DNA from: Deltaproteobacteria bacterium
GTDB lineage: Bacteria; Myxococcota; Myxococcia; SLRQ01
Direction: 5' to 3'
Length of the DNA stretch: 54,892 bases
Assembly (NCBI GenBank): GCA_007130885.1
Contig: SLRQ01000002.1
Location: 1-54,892, forward strand
Part shown: in pieces, positions 42,183 through 51,570 of the stretch
Position numbering within the stretch: position 1 is the stretch's first letter
Layout of the letters: each line of letters begins with the position of its first letter
Notes under the pieces: generated by a model
The model's input: only the letters and a program-made list of their open reading frames with translations
What the model was told of the DNA's origin: nothing
Database searches by the model: none
Position numbers and translations under genes: made by a program

Positions 42183-43510
42183 TGCTTGCTTTTCCTGTCC
42201 GCGGTGAGAGCCTTCCCTATGCGCAGCCAGTGAACAAGCGGTATCCCCGATGGACAAACAAAGGAGCAGGAAGCGCACTCGAAGCAGCTAGCGATGTGGG
42301 ATCGCTCCAGATCCTCGGGCCTTCCTGCCCGAGCCAACCTGACGAGCCTCGATGGGTTGAGGCTCATGGGGCAGGCCTCGACACAACGCGAGCACCGTAT
42401 GCATGGTCCGGCCTCTCCCGCGGCCGGCGCGAGCTCGTCGAGGCAGAGGACTCCGGAGGCGCCCTTGACCAGAGGCACGTCCAGGCGGGACAGCGACATT
42501 CCCATCATGGGGCCACCGAGAACCACCTGCCTAGCGGATGGCAGCAGCCCTCCACAATGGTCGAGCATGGCGGAGACGGAGGTGCCTATCGGGACCAGGA
42601 GGTTCTTTGGCTCGGCCACGGCGGGACCGGTTACAGTGACCATTCTGTCTATCAGAGGTTTGCCTGTTTCGATGAGGTCGCCCAAGGCGACCGCACTTCC
42701 CGCGTTCGAGACCAGGAAACCGAAGTCGACCGGCAGCTTGCCGGCGGGCACCTCCGGACCCATGGCGGCGGCGATCAGCATTCTTTCCGCTCCCTGCGGG
42801 TATTTCACATGCAGGGGCAAAACCTCGATCGGCGCCCGCGCGATGGAGCGTAACGCCTCTATGGCATCGGGCTTGTTGGTCTCGATTCCTATGATCGCTC
42901 GGTTTGCTCCGGTCAGACGCATCAACAATTTGGTGCTGTTGATGAGCGCCGCCGATCTCTCGACCATAATCCGGTGGTCACACGTAAGATAAGGCTCACA
43001 CTCGCAACCGTTTATTATGACAGTGTCGAAGTGTTTGTCCGGTGGAGGCGACAGCTTGACGTGCAATGGGAAAGCAGCTCCGCCCAGTCCCACAATACCG
43101 GCGTGCTGAATAGCCTTCAGCAAGGTATCGCGATCCCAAGCGTCGATGTCGATCGGCTGTGAGGTGGGCAGCCTCTGGCTCGAGAATGGGTCGGTTTGAA
43201 GTACAATGGAGGGGTCCATGGCCCCGCCGGCTCTGGGTCGAGGTTCAATAGCCGTCACCGTGCCAGTGACCGGGGCGTGCAGTGATACGGAAACAAACCC
43301 TCCAGGAACCGCAATTTGCTGGCCTCTTTGAACTCTGTCGCCCGCCTTGACGATTGGGACCGACGCGGATCCAATGTTCTGGCTCAGAGGGAGCACGTAC
43401 TCCCGCACGAAAGGCATCGGCTCAGAGGTTTTGTCAGCTGTCGCCGCCTTATAGTCACGGGGATGAACCCCCCTGCTGAAGGTGGACCGGCTCGTACGCG
43501 CTAGCGCCAT
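42179..43510 (-). CDS. rnfC: Rnf complex subunit RnfC
   Basis: RnfC is the peripheral NADH-oxidising subunit, with FMN/NADH and two [4Fe-4S] clusters. The 443-residue product has a GVHPRDYK start, a biotinyl/lipoyl-like beta segment (SLHAPVTGTV), the NADH/FMN region GLGGAAFPLHVKL and INGCECEPYLTCD, and the C-terminal cluster motifs CIRCSRCVEACP and CFECASCSFVCP. The length matches short RnfC proteins without the long repetitive tail of enterobacteria. It lies 68 bases downstream of the 1224-residue gene, overlaps rnfD by its stop, and has no obvious strong promoter of its own. Confidence 0.96.
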   Translation of the reverse strand: MALARTSRSTFSRGVHPRDYKAATADKTSEPMPFVREYVLPLSQNIGSASVPIVKAGDRVQRGQQIAVPGGFVSVSLHAPVTGTVTAIEPRPRAGGAMDPSIVLQTDPFSSQRLPTSQPIDIDAWDRDTLLKAIQHAGIVGLGGAAFPLHVKLSPPPDKHFDTVIINGCECEPYLTCDHRIMVERSAALINSTKLLMRLTGANRAIIGIETNKPDAIEALRSIARAPIEVLPLHVKYPQGAERMLIAAAMGPEVPAGKLPVDFGFLVSNAGSAVALGDLIETGKPLIDRMVTVTGPAVAEPKNLLVPIGTSVSAMLDHCGGLLPSARQVVLGGPMMGMSLSRLDVPLVKGASGVLCLDELAPAAGEAGPCIRCSRCVEACPMSLNPSRLVRLARAGRPEDLERSHIASCFECASCSFVCPSGIPLVHWLRIGKALTADRKSKQ

Positions 43511-43578
43511 CGCTGCTGTCCTGGATCAGAAAAACGTTGCATTACTAATTGGTGAGCTCCGGCTGAAGGGATTTGCGA

Positions 43579-46500
43579 CTAACTCCTATCTATTCCCAAA
43601 GTGGTTAGCTTTACGAGCTTTTCGGTCAGGTGAGCGTGGGCCTGCTCTCTTGCGTTGACGATTGCTTCCTCAATGCGCGCTTCCATCTGTGCTTCACGGG
43701 ATTCGATCTCGGCTGTGTGCTCGCTTTCAACGCGTTTACGTATTTCCGCTTCAATACGCGTCGCCAACAGACCGCCTTGTCCCGCAAGCTCGCGAAGAGC
43801 AGCCCATCGTTCCAAGTGGATTTGCTGCGCCTCGGATATGATTCTGGAATCGGCTCCTTCGAACCTCGCCTCTCCGGCGGCCCAGTCCGAGAGGGACAGC
43901 TCTCCGAACTCGCTTTCGAGGGCGGGGTTGCCTTCGAGGGAAAGACGAAGCCCTAGCGCCCCCTCGGCGTCGGGATCGTAGCGTAGCAGGATGTGGGCCC
44001 GCGCCGAGACAGCCGAGCGTGCTCGCTCCAATGTTTCGTTCGACGCGAAGCCATGCAAGTCAGGTGCAGGCGTGTGCAGGTGGATCAAAGCGGGGCCGGG
44101 ATAGGAAAGGGCTCCGTCCATGCCCCGTGCCAGATGATCCGAATGCGCTATTGAGCCTGCCAGCACGAAGGCTTGCTGGTGAGCGATTCCAAGAAGGGCG
44201 GTACTGGGACGGGCGTCCGGCCACAAGCCGTCCAGCACTATGATCTTGAGCGGAAGCCTGGATGAAAGGATGGTCGGCAGAAGGGCGGTTCCTTGCTGGT
44301 ATAGAGATGCTTCATCGGTAAACAACAGCACCGGCGGGCAGGCAGCCATGTCACCCGGTTCCAGATCTTTCCAGTCAAGACGCATGATGCTTTCGATTCG
44401 AGCCGGCCTATCCACCGGTTCTTCCAGCTCCATTGCGCCCAGGCGCATGTCTCGTATCAGCTCCACATGACGCTTCGCCAAGCCTTGAGCAAGCCCGAGT
44501 CCGACCGCGCCGCTTGCCGGTGAGGAGTCAACCAGCATTGGAGCGAAAAGGGGGTGCTCCGGGTAAGGCACCAACCTGCGTGCCAAATCCTTCCCGATCA
44601 TGGACAAGGCAAAGCGCGCCCTGCCAAGACCGTCGGCGCCGTGGACCAGGTCCAAGTGGTGTGCTTGGAGGCGTTCTGTTAGCCGGGCCAAATCAAGTAG
44701 ACGCTCTCGATCAAGCTTCGTGCGCGGGCCGAGGCGATCGAGAGTGCTGGCCAATCCTCCTATGTCCACCACCTTTCTCGAGGAGAGCGCTTCGGTAATA
44801 GACTCGATATTGGCACCCGCAAGCCCGGAGGACAGATGCCTGCGAAGCAGCTCTTCAATTTCGGCACGTAGACGCTCGAGCTCTTTTGCTAGGCCGGCCG
44901 TCTTCTTCTGGCCGTGATGCTCGGCCGCTGCAATGGTGAGCCTGAGCGCGAGACGCTCTCCGCTCCCGGGGGACGTTTGAGATCCGAGCACGGCTTGCCC
45001 GCAGTGGCGGGAGAGAAGACATGCGCCCATTCTTCCGACATCTGGATCCGACGCGATACGAGCGCACGTTTTTCCGCTGGTGTCGTCCATGGACTCCCAT
45101 GCTTGCCAGCGATTCATCTCGGCGGCGACTGCGTTCTCGATCCTCTCGGAGGCAAAAGTGATGATCTTTTCCGGACACTCCGCGGCACAGATGCCGCAGG
45201 CCCTGCACGCCTCAGGGTTGATTGCCAGTATCAGCACCTCGGCATGGGGTGACCCGTCGGTTTCTCGAGAAGCGACATGAAAGAAACGCTCGGTTACGAT
45301 AGGCCGCAGCGTATCGACCTGGTTCAAGGTAGCCTCGAACGCGGTGTCGTACTCCGATCGTTTTTCCTGAGGTATGTCGAGCTTGCCGCCGGCCCAGATC
45401 CATGCCTCTTCAAGATTCGAGCGTCGCAGGACTCCGGTTTCCTCCGATCTGACGAGCCCCGCGGCTCTTCTGGCTATGTGGCGGTGAGCACGCCGGAGGG
45501 CACCCCCCACATCGCCTTCTGTTCCAGCCATGTTGCTGGCGCCGGTCAGCAGCGCGTCGAGGCCGATGACCGTGGCGCCGATCGCACTCTCCGGGCAAGC
45601 AGTCCAACAGGCTCCACAACCTGTGCAGTCACCGGCCAGAATCTCCGGTAGTGGATCGCTCGTAGGCCTACGCAGAAGAGCGGACGAAAGCGCAGGTGTG
45701 GCGCCTGATGCCACCAACGGGTCCGGCAAGCGAGGCCACTGATCGTGCAGCCGCGGCTCGAGAACGTCTCCCCACATTCTGGGGAGGCTGTCCGGGGTTG
45801 AGCGGTTTTCCTTGATGCGGCGAAGCACTTCCGGTGGTTTACAATCCGCCATGGGTTGGTCGGCAACGACAGTGTCGTCCGATTCGACCGAGGAGCCCGT
45901 GGGTCGCGTCAGGTATGCCTGCTCGACGAGAATTTGATGGCTGTCTCGCAGTCGTGCTTCCAAAGCACCGCGCCTCGGCAACAATGACGGTCGTGAGGGG
46001 GCGGGGACGTCCAGGCGTACATGCTTCTCCATCGACGCTTGCTGCTTGCCTCTTCTATTTTTTGGCAGCCGCTGTGCCATGGATCTGCAAAGGTTCACGA
46101 GGTTACGGCTCTCTATCTCGGCTCCAGCCGAGATAGCAGATACGACGGGAGACGGCTCTGTCGCGGTCGCCAGCTTGACCCTGCGGAGGAGAGGAGGATC
46201 ATCGGCGGGAGAAGTGGTCGTCTTCTCGATGACGACAATCGCCTGGCGACCCTTGAGGTCAGCCGCGAGATCCGAACCTGGGAAAGGCGAGATCCACGTC
46301 ACTCCAAGCACGCCAACGCGCATACCGCTTTCCGCGCGCAACTCCGCCGCGGCCTCTTCGGCGGCCGCCGCCCCGGCGCCTTGCGCCACGAGCACCAGGT
46401 CAGCGTCGTCCATGGAGTAACGACGCAGAAGTCCTGCTTGTCGTCCTAGTATGACCCGAGTTCGTTCCAAGGCTCCTCGTACCAGGCGAGGAACCTCCTC

Positions 46501-47253
46501 ATCAAAAAGGATAGCCCGGCCCGCCGCCATCATGGCAGCGTCGGAGCGCGGTGCGGGCGCCCCCGCGGAAAGTGGATGAACCGGATCCATCCAAGCTGGG
46601 ATGCGCCTGCGATTTCTACCGAAAAGCTCGATCTGAGAAGGGGAGGGGGCGGATACGAGATCATCCGCGTGACCAAGGTCCTGTTCGATAGCCTGCCAGT
46701 CGGGGACGCTAATCGGCGCCGTCGAGCAGCCATCTATCGCCAACACCACCGGCCGCAGCGTCTGCTCGGCCGCCAGCCGCGCGGCTACGGTCAAATCAGC
46801 CGCCTCTTGCGGTGTTGCCGCCATTGCGAGCAAGGCGCCGGAGCCTTCAAGGCGGTGCCAATCAGCGTGGCCATGCTCATCGGGGTGGCCGTCGAGCCAC
46901 ACGTGGACAACCAGAGGAGCAAGCAGATCGGTCCCGGATGACAAGACCGGCGCGATGACGCCAAGGCCGTCGGCTCCCACGAACACTGCAACACGGCAGC
47001 CTGTTAGGGCGAGCCCGACCCCAGTATCGACGCAGGCGGCTGGACCGCCTCCGGGGGCTATCAGGTTCGCGTCTATTGCGTGGCCGGAGATTTCTTCAGC
47101 GACACCCGTTCCCGGAATGGCGATCATATTCTCGCAGAACCGTTTTTCGATCTCGAGTGCGGCTCTTCGCCCCGAGATTGGTGGGCCCGCCGGGCCAGCA
47201 GCGTTCTGCTCTTTTTCGTACTTGGGCCAAAGCCGCCGAAGCCAGCTAGCCAT
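43579..47253 (-). CDS. Large PFOR-like protein with lost TPP motif, inside the rnf operon
   Basis: This 1224-residue protein resembles pyruvate:ferredoxin oxidoreductase in order of domains. A pyrimidine-binding POR_N-like domain (about 30-185; SGHAIDANLIAPGG), a domain II (about 265-345), two [4Fe-4S] motifs (Cys543 CTGCGACWTACP and Cys683 CRACGICAAECP), then a C-terminal TPP-like domain. Around residues 970-1010 the normal GDG and NTGGQ signatures for TPP/Mg binding are replaced by TDEASLYQQG and DGLWPDARPST. No POR-gamma domain is clear. A charged coiled coil ends the protein. Thus it probably moves electrons but does not do TPP chemistry. It overlaps rnfB by eight bases and shares its C-terminal module with the 830-residue protein. 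Confidence 0.85.
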   Translation of the reverse strand: MASWLRRLWPKYEKEQNAAGPAGPPISGRRAALEIEKRFCENMIAIPGTGVAEEISGHAIDANLIAPGGGPAACVDTGVGLALTGCRVAVFVGADGLGVIAPVLSSGTDLLAPLVVHVWLDGHPDEHGHADWHRLEGSGALLAMAATPQEAADLTVAARLAAEQTLRPVVLAIDGCSTAPISVPDWQAIEQDLGHADDLVSAPSPSQIELFGRNRRRIPAWMDPVHPLSAGAPAPRSDAAMMAAGRAILFDEEVPRLVRGALERTRVILGRQAGLLRRYSMDDADLVLVAQGAGAAAAEEAAAELRAESGMRVGVLGVTWISPFPGSDLAADLKGRQAIVVIEKTTTSPADDPPLLRRVKLATATEPSPVVSAISAGAEIESRNLVNLCRSMAQRLPKNRRGKQQASMEKHVRLDVPAPSRPSLLPRRGALEARLRDSHQILVEQAYLTRPTGSSVESDDTVVADQPMADCKPPEVLRRIKENRSTPDSLPRMWGDVLEPRLHDQWPRLPDPLVASGATPALSSALLRRPTSDPLPEILAGDCTGCGACWTACPESAIGATVIGLDALLTGASNMAGTEGDVGGALRRAHRHIARRAAGLVRSEETGVLRRSNLEEAWIWAGGKLDIPQEKRSEYDTAFEATLNQVDTLRPIVTERFFHVASRETDGSPHAEVLILAINPEACRACGICAAECPEKIITFASERIENAVAAEMNRWQAWESMDDTSGKTCARIASDPDVGRMGACLLSRHCGQAVLGSQTSPGSGERLALRLTIAAAEHHGQKKTAGLAKELERLRAEIEELLRRHLSSGLAGANIESITEALSSRKVVDIGGLASTLDRLGPRTKLDRERLLDLARLTERLQAHHLDLVHGADGLGRARFALSMIGKDLARRLVPYPEHPLFAPMLVDSSPASGAVGLGLAQGLAKRHVELIRDMRLGAMELEEPVDRPARIESIMRLDWKDLEPGDMAACPPVLLFTDEASLYQQGTALLPTILSSRLPLKIIVLDGLWPDARPSTALLGIAHQQAFVLAGSIAHSDHLARGMDGALSYPGPALIHLHTPAPDLHGFASNETLERARSAVSARAHILLRYDPDAEGALGLRLSLEGNPALESEFGELSLSDWAAGEARFEGADSRIISEAQQIHLERWAALRELAGQGGLLATRIEAEIRKRVESEHTAEIESREAQMEARIEEAIVNAREQAHAHLTEKLVKLTTLGIDRS

Positions 47254-48061
47254 CTCTATCCCCTTGTTGCTCTATCCAGGTGATGGCTCCCGTCTCGCAG
47301 CGCCAGGTGGCTCGTGGATGTGGTTCAATTTCACGATGCCAGTGGATTACGGGTAAGCCGTCCTTCATTTCGATGATATCCGGAGCATCCGCGGCACAGC
47401 GCCCGCAGGCGTCACAAGAGGCGGAACATTGCGCTCGAGCCGCCTCCCCCTCCAGAGGGGAGTTGCACTGAACGAAAAGGCGCCGCGATTCCGGTTCTAT
47501 TACGAACAAGTCTAGGGGGCATTCTTCCACGCATTTATCGCAGGCTACGCATTTGTCGGGGTCGACTTTGGGCAGCCCCCCGTCGTCCATCTCGATGGCG
47601 CCGAATGAGCAGATCCGTTCGCAGTCCCCAAGGCCAATGCAGCCCCAGGGGCAGGCCCTCCCACCACCGTCCACCAGCACTGCCGCCCGGCATGAGGGCA
47701 CGCCTGCATAGCCGGCAAGACGCCGCACGCTCCCTTCGTCTCCCGCGCACTTGAGACGGGCAACTCTACGCTCGGCCATGCCTACGTCCACTCCCAGCAA
47801 GCCGGCTATCTCCTCTAGTGTTTCCGGGTCGGCCACTGTGCATGCACCGGGGCTGGTCCGTCCCGCGATTAGTTCATCGGCAAAGCCCGCACAGCCCGGC
47901 GCGCCACAAGCCCCGCAGTTGGTTCCAGGAAGAAGATCGACCAGAGCCTCGAGGCGAGGATCCTCTTCAACGTGAAACACACGTTGCGCCGCCGCGAGCA
48001 CAGCGGCGAACAGAACGCCGAGACCCGACATGATGGCGACGGCGGTTGCTACGGTTGACAC
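47246..48061 (-). CDS. rnfB: Rnf complex subunit RnfB
   Basis: RnfB is the ferredoxin-reactive iron-sulfur subunit. The 271-residue product has a membrane helix at about residues 5-24, a domain with NCGACGAPGCAGFA (the RnfB Fe-S signature, about 47-60), then [4Fe-4S] motifs CPWGCIGLGDCERICSFGAI and CVACDKCVEECP, and a C-terminal extra cysteine cluster (CSASCDACGRCA) which may hold another cluster. Start is GTG with AGGAGA. Here rnfB lies apart from the C-D-G-E-A block, with the 1224-residue PFOR-like gene between them and overlapping by eight bases. Confidence 0.95.
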   Translation of the reverse strand: MSTVATAVAIMSGLGVLFAAVLAAAQRVFHVEEDPRLEALVDLLPGTNCGACGAPGCAGFADELIAGRTSPGACTVADPETLEEIAGLLGVDVGMAERRVARLKCAGDEGSVRRLAGYAGVPSCRAAVLVDGGGRACPWGCIGLGDCERICSFGAIEMDDGGLPKVDPDKCVACDKCVEECPLDLFVIEPESRRLFVQCNSPLEGEAARAQCSASCDACGRCAADAPDIIEMKDGLPVIHWHREIEPHPRATWRCETGAITWIEQQGDRDG

Positions 48062-48080
48062 AGGTGTCTCCTGCCGGATC

Positions 48081-50573
48081 CTAGAGCGGTTTGCCTCTTT
48101 GGATCATCTCGGGGGTGGCGGTCGGGTCGTCCGGATCCGGACGGCCGGGATGGATACACTTGGCGGGGCAAATCTCCGCCGCTTTCACCAACTCGGCGTA
48201 GGTGGCTTTAGAGAGATCGTTCAGATAGGCCTGCTTGTTTTCGTCATACTTGAAGAGCAGCTCGTTGATCTTGAAGCAGTCATTACAGCTCGTGCACAAG
48301 GGCGTGTCGACCCAGGGCTCGTCAAGTATGATCTCGGGTTCCTCCGGTGCTTCCTTCTCGCCGGCGGGTTCCTCTTCTTCAGCCGGTGCATCCTCGCTGG
48401 GTTTTGCTTGCGAAGCCGAGAGCGTGGCGGCTCGTCCCACCAGCGGCAGCACCCCGTCGGAGGATATGAGAGCCGCGGCCAGGCCTGACATGGCGTTTCT
48501 TGCGCCGGCCTCCAGAGCTTGCGCCACCGCGTCGTCTCTTTCCTTCTCGAGACGCTCTTTTTCCGCCACCGCTTCGGCCATCGCTTCGTCACGTGCCTGC
48601 GTGCGAACACGCAAGGTGTTCGGTCCTCCGACGCCGGCCAGATCTTTTAGGTGTTCGAACGCCCGCAAGCGATCCAGTGAAGCCAGTGCCAGGGCGCGGC
48701 TGACCACCGCGCGCCACAACACGCCTTCACCGTCCGCAAGCCAAATGAAAGGGATAGGGCCGGTTGCGCTGTCACGTTCCGGGTGCCGCAACCACTCGGC
48801 GAGTGGTGTCTGACTCTCACTCCAGCATTCCGGTGGTATCGGTAGCACGTGCTCGCGGCCGGTGGCGTTCGCCATGGCGGCGTCGGCAAAAGTCAGGGAC
48901 ACCTCGAGCGTACCGGGAGATTTTGGATACTCCACCTCGAGGGAGAACTTCGGCCAGTCACTCTCCAAAGAGATGTTGTCATCGAGATCCATGCCCGACT
49001 CACCGGACTCGTGGCCTGTTGGCCGAAATCGGATCAGTGGCCATGCCCTTCCACTGGCGGCTGCTTCGGCCCAGGACGGTCCAGGTGCACTAGCAAGCAG
49101 CACGAGGCCGGGTCGACAGGGATCCGAGGCAAGAAGGCCACCCGTGAGATGGGTCGGCCGGGCGATGGACGACTGTAGAACCCACCCATAGCGAAGCGCT
49201 ATCAGCAATGCTCCAAGGGTTGGTTGATGACGGCTGAGATCCCCAATCTCTTCGTCGTCCGGGGTGACGCCGGTTGCGAGTACCAGAACGGGCCTACCCG
49301 ACCAGACAAGATGAGAGAGGTCGCCTATGTCGGTCGAGTCGAGTCCCAGCCCCCCGAGCAGGACAATCACCGGAGGTACCACCGCAAGCTCATCGGGTTT
49401 AATGGCCTGCCAGTCGAGGCTTTCAATGGCATCGTCGTGTATTGCCGCACGGTATGTCGCCGTTGCCTCTAGGCGTGCTATCCGAAGGGCACGAGCAAAC
49501 TCCACTACCGGTCGGGCTATCTCCAGATACAGCTCCGTCGCTTCCTCTAGCGGGCGGGAATGACGATGCAGATCCAATGCCTCCATCTGCTGTGAGTCGA
49601 AAGCGGTAGCTTTCTCCGGCCCCGTCACCAGGTGAGCGGGAAGCGGACCATCTCGGTTCTTTTCGATCCAATCACGCAGCACGGAAGCCGTTTTGTGAAG
49701 CCGTTTTCTTCGTGCCGGGTCAAATCGGTTGGCTTTGCGATCCGGATGAACTCTAGCAAGAGCTTCAGCATCCACGTGCCTGGAGCCTACATGACCCAGG
49801 CCCGACTGGAGATCACGCGGCAACTCCGGCGAGTCTCCTTTGCCGGCGTCGAGGCGCAAAAGGTCTTCCACCTTCTCGGCGAGCGTCGCCGCCTCTCGCA
49901 GTAGGCGTCGCCTAGCAGGTTCACGAGATTGACGTAAGACTTCCACGGCAATCAAATCAGCTGCTACACCAGGTCCAACGAGACGCCAACCGAGAGAGAG
50001 AGATGCAAGAAGTCGCTCGACGTCCTCCGAGAGACTGTCGCGCGCCTCGCCAACCAGCTCGAGATCCTTGATTAGGGCCGTCGCCTCCTCGCCGGCAACT
50101 TCTCTCAAGTGGAGGAGGGCGGAATTGTCTTTGGTTCTCCTTGCGATGCGCCTCACCAGTCTGTCCACGAGGTCACCGAGCAGGCGAGCTGGATGGCCCG
50201 AGGAACGAATGCTCTCGATGGCTCCTTCCAAGACCTCCGGTAACGGCCGGACGGCTGGCGGAGCATCATCTTCGCATGGGATCAGTACGGCGGGTAGGCC
50301 GGGCTTGAGTTTGCGCAGGGGAGTGACTGCCGCCGGAACCGAGCCCTCCCACGAGAAGCCCGAGGGATCGAGGCCCTCATCGCGGGATGATATCTGAATG
50401 CCAAGGCGATAGAAGCGGCGAGCCCGATCGATCCAGGCGTTATCCGGCTGTGAAGGTTCGGGAGGCACCCGTAGTATGGACGAGGCTTTGCTTTGCTCGA
50501 TCGTCGGGCGAGCCTCAACAGCCGGTTGGGCGTCTTGTTTTTCCTCTGAAATTCTTGTTGCCCCTTGTGTCAC
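48081..50573 (-). CDS. Second PFOR-like protein with a C-terminal ferredoxin domain
   Basis: The 830-residue protein shares its organisation with the end of the 1224-residue one: a TPP-domain-like core around residues 380-560 (LLGGLGLDSTDIGDLSHLVWSGRP, then YGWVLQSSIARPTHL), again without GDG or an NTGGQ signature, a module ending RAFEHLKDLAGVGG, then a charged coiled coil. It closes with a single-cluster ferredoxin domain: Cys760, 763, 766 (CTSCNDC) and Cys802 (CPAKC). The first ~350 residues are helical and unassigned. GGAGA precedes the GTG. It sits 20 bases before rnfB and 41 bases after korB, in the same apparent operon. Confidence 0.82.
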   Translation of the reverse strand: MTQGATRISEEKQDAQPAVEARPTIEQSKASSILRVPPEPSQPDNAWIDRARRFYRLGIQISSRDEGLDPSGFSWEGSVPAAVTPLRKLKPGLPAVLIPCEDDAPPAVRPLPEVLEGAIESIRSSGHPARLLGDLVDRLVRRIARRTKDNSALLHLREVAGEEATALIKDLELVGEARDSLSEDVERLLASLSLGWRLVGPGVAADLIAVEVLRQSREPARRRLLREAATLAEKVEDLLRLDAGKGDSPELPRDLQSGLGHVGSRHVDAEALARVHPDRKANRFDPARRKRLHKTASVLRDWIEKNRDGPLPAHLVTGPEKATAFDSQQMEALDLHRHSRPLEEATELYLEIARPVVEFARALRIARLEATATYRAAIHDDAIESLDWQAIKPDELAVVPPVIVLLGGLGLDSTDIGDLSHLVWSGRPVLVLATGVTPDDEEIGDLSRHQPTLGALLIALRYGWVLQSSIARPTHLTGGLLASDPCRPGLVLLASAPGPSWAEAAASGRAWPLIRFRPTGHESGESGMDLDDNISLESDWPKFSLEVEYPKSPGTLEVSLTFADAAMANATGREHVLPIPPECWSESQTPLAEWLRHPERDSATGPIPFIWLADGEGVLWRAVVSRALALASLDRLRAFEHLKDLAGVGGPNTLRVRTQARDEAMAEAVAEKERLEKERDDAVAQALEAGARNAMSGLAAALISSDGVLPLVGRAATLSASQAKPSEDAPAEEEEPAGEKEAPEEPEIILDEPWVDTPLCTSCNDCFKINELLFKYDENKQAYLNDLSKATYAELVKAAEICPAKCIHPGRPDPDDPTATPEMIQRGKPL

Positions 50574-50613
50574 CGTTGTCTCCAGGCGAGGTGCCGTCCG
50601 GCCTATTGTTTGA

Positions 50614-51570
50614 TTAGATCCTGAACCAGTCGAGCTGCTGTTCGAGAAGCTTCACTCTGTCCTCTCTTGTCGCCGAGAGACCCGAGGCGCTGGCATGGTC
50701 ATATCGAGGGACGGAATCGTTCTTATACAGCAAACCGACGGGGATTCCTTGCTCCGCCTCGGCGATGACTCTGGCTCCCCGTAGGTCGGAAGGGTCGTGC
50801 TCGATCCGGTTTGGGAATAGTCTGGTCATGCTCTCTCCCCCGTCTATCCCGTCCGGATGTACAAGCAACGACATCATAGAGGGGTTCTCCTGCAGCGGTG
50901 CGAAAGCCCTCGGCGTGTAGTGTGGACATCGCTGTAGAATCCGTACGAACGCGAAGCCGGGATGGTGGTATGCCGCGGTCAAGGTGGCCAGGAGATGCTG
51001 CGGGTTGAAGTCCACTGTTTGCGCGATGAAGGAAACGCCCCGCACAGCCAGTGAGACTTGTAGCGGGTCCATCCCCTCGATTGGAGCTCCACGCGGATGA
51101 GTATAAGTGCGTAGGCCCTCGGGCGAGGTAGGGGATGTTTGGTTCTTGGTGAGACCGTAGACGTTGTTGTCGAACATCATCACCACCATCCGCATGTTGT
51201 AACGGACGGCGTGAATCCAGTGGGCCGAACCGATGGAGCAGCAGTCACCGTCACCGGTTGCCACGAATATATTCAGATCCGGACGCCTGGCCCTGATGCC
51301 GCAAGCCACGGGCAACGCTCGGCCGTGAAGTCCGTGAAAGCCGTATGTCTTCATATAGTGGGGGAATCGGCTGGAGCAGCCGATCCCGGAAACGAAGACG
51401 GTCTTCTCGGGAGCAAGTTGCTCGTCGCGGCACAGCCTCTGAGCAGCAGTGAGAACGGCAAAGTCTCCACAGCCGGGACACCAGCGTGCCTCGGGCCCGG
51501 TATAGTCCTCGAGCGTGTAATAGGGAGCTTCGGGAGTCTCCATCCAGTCCAGCTTCAAGCCATACATCAT
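50614..51570 (-). CDS. korB: 2-oxoacid:ferredoxin oxidoreductase beta subunit
   Basis: KorB binds thiamine diphosphate and, with KorA, decarboxylates a 2-oxoacid to acyl-CoA while reducing ferredoxin. The 318-residue product has the CxxC (WCPGCGDF) and SGIGCSSR cysteines for a [4Fe-4S] cluster, GDGD at 106-109 and FDNNVYGLTKNQTSPTS, the full TPP signature. In contrast to the two PFOR-like proteins downstream, it is catalytically intact. The first ATG overlaps the korA stop (ATGATG), which indicates coupling. Sequence resembles 2-oxoglutarate enzymes, although the substrate cannot be proven. Confidence 0.93.
   Translation of the reverse strand: MMYGLKLDWMETPEAPYYTLEDYTGPEARWCPGCGDFAVLTAAQRLCRDEQLAPEKTVFVSGIGCSSRFPHYMKTYGFHGLHGRALPVACGIRARRPDLNIFVATGDGDCCSIGSAHWIHAVRYNMRMVVMMFDNNVYGLTKNQTSPTSPEGLRTYTHPRGAPIEGMDPLQVSLAVRGVSFIAQTVDFNPQHLLATLTAAYHHPGFAFVRILQRCPHYTPRAFAPLQENPSMMSLLVHPDGIDGGESMTRLFPNRIEHDPSDLRGARVIAEAEQGIPVGLLYKNDSVPRYDHASASGLSATREDRVKLLEQQLDWFRI

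Noticed and set aside
43579..47253. Calling this gene nifJ (pyruvate:ferredoxin oxidoreductase)
   Set aside because: The TPP-binding GDG and NTGGQ motifs are missing and no gamma domain is visible, so an active PFOR is unlikely.
39079..48061. Reading the operon as Na+-NQR instead of Rnf
   Set aside because: RnfB and the RnfC-type NADH subunit with two ferredoxin motifs are present, and NqrA and NqrF are absent.
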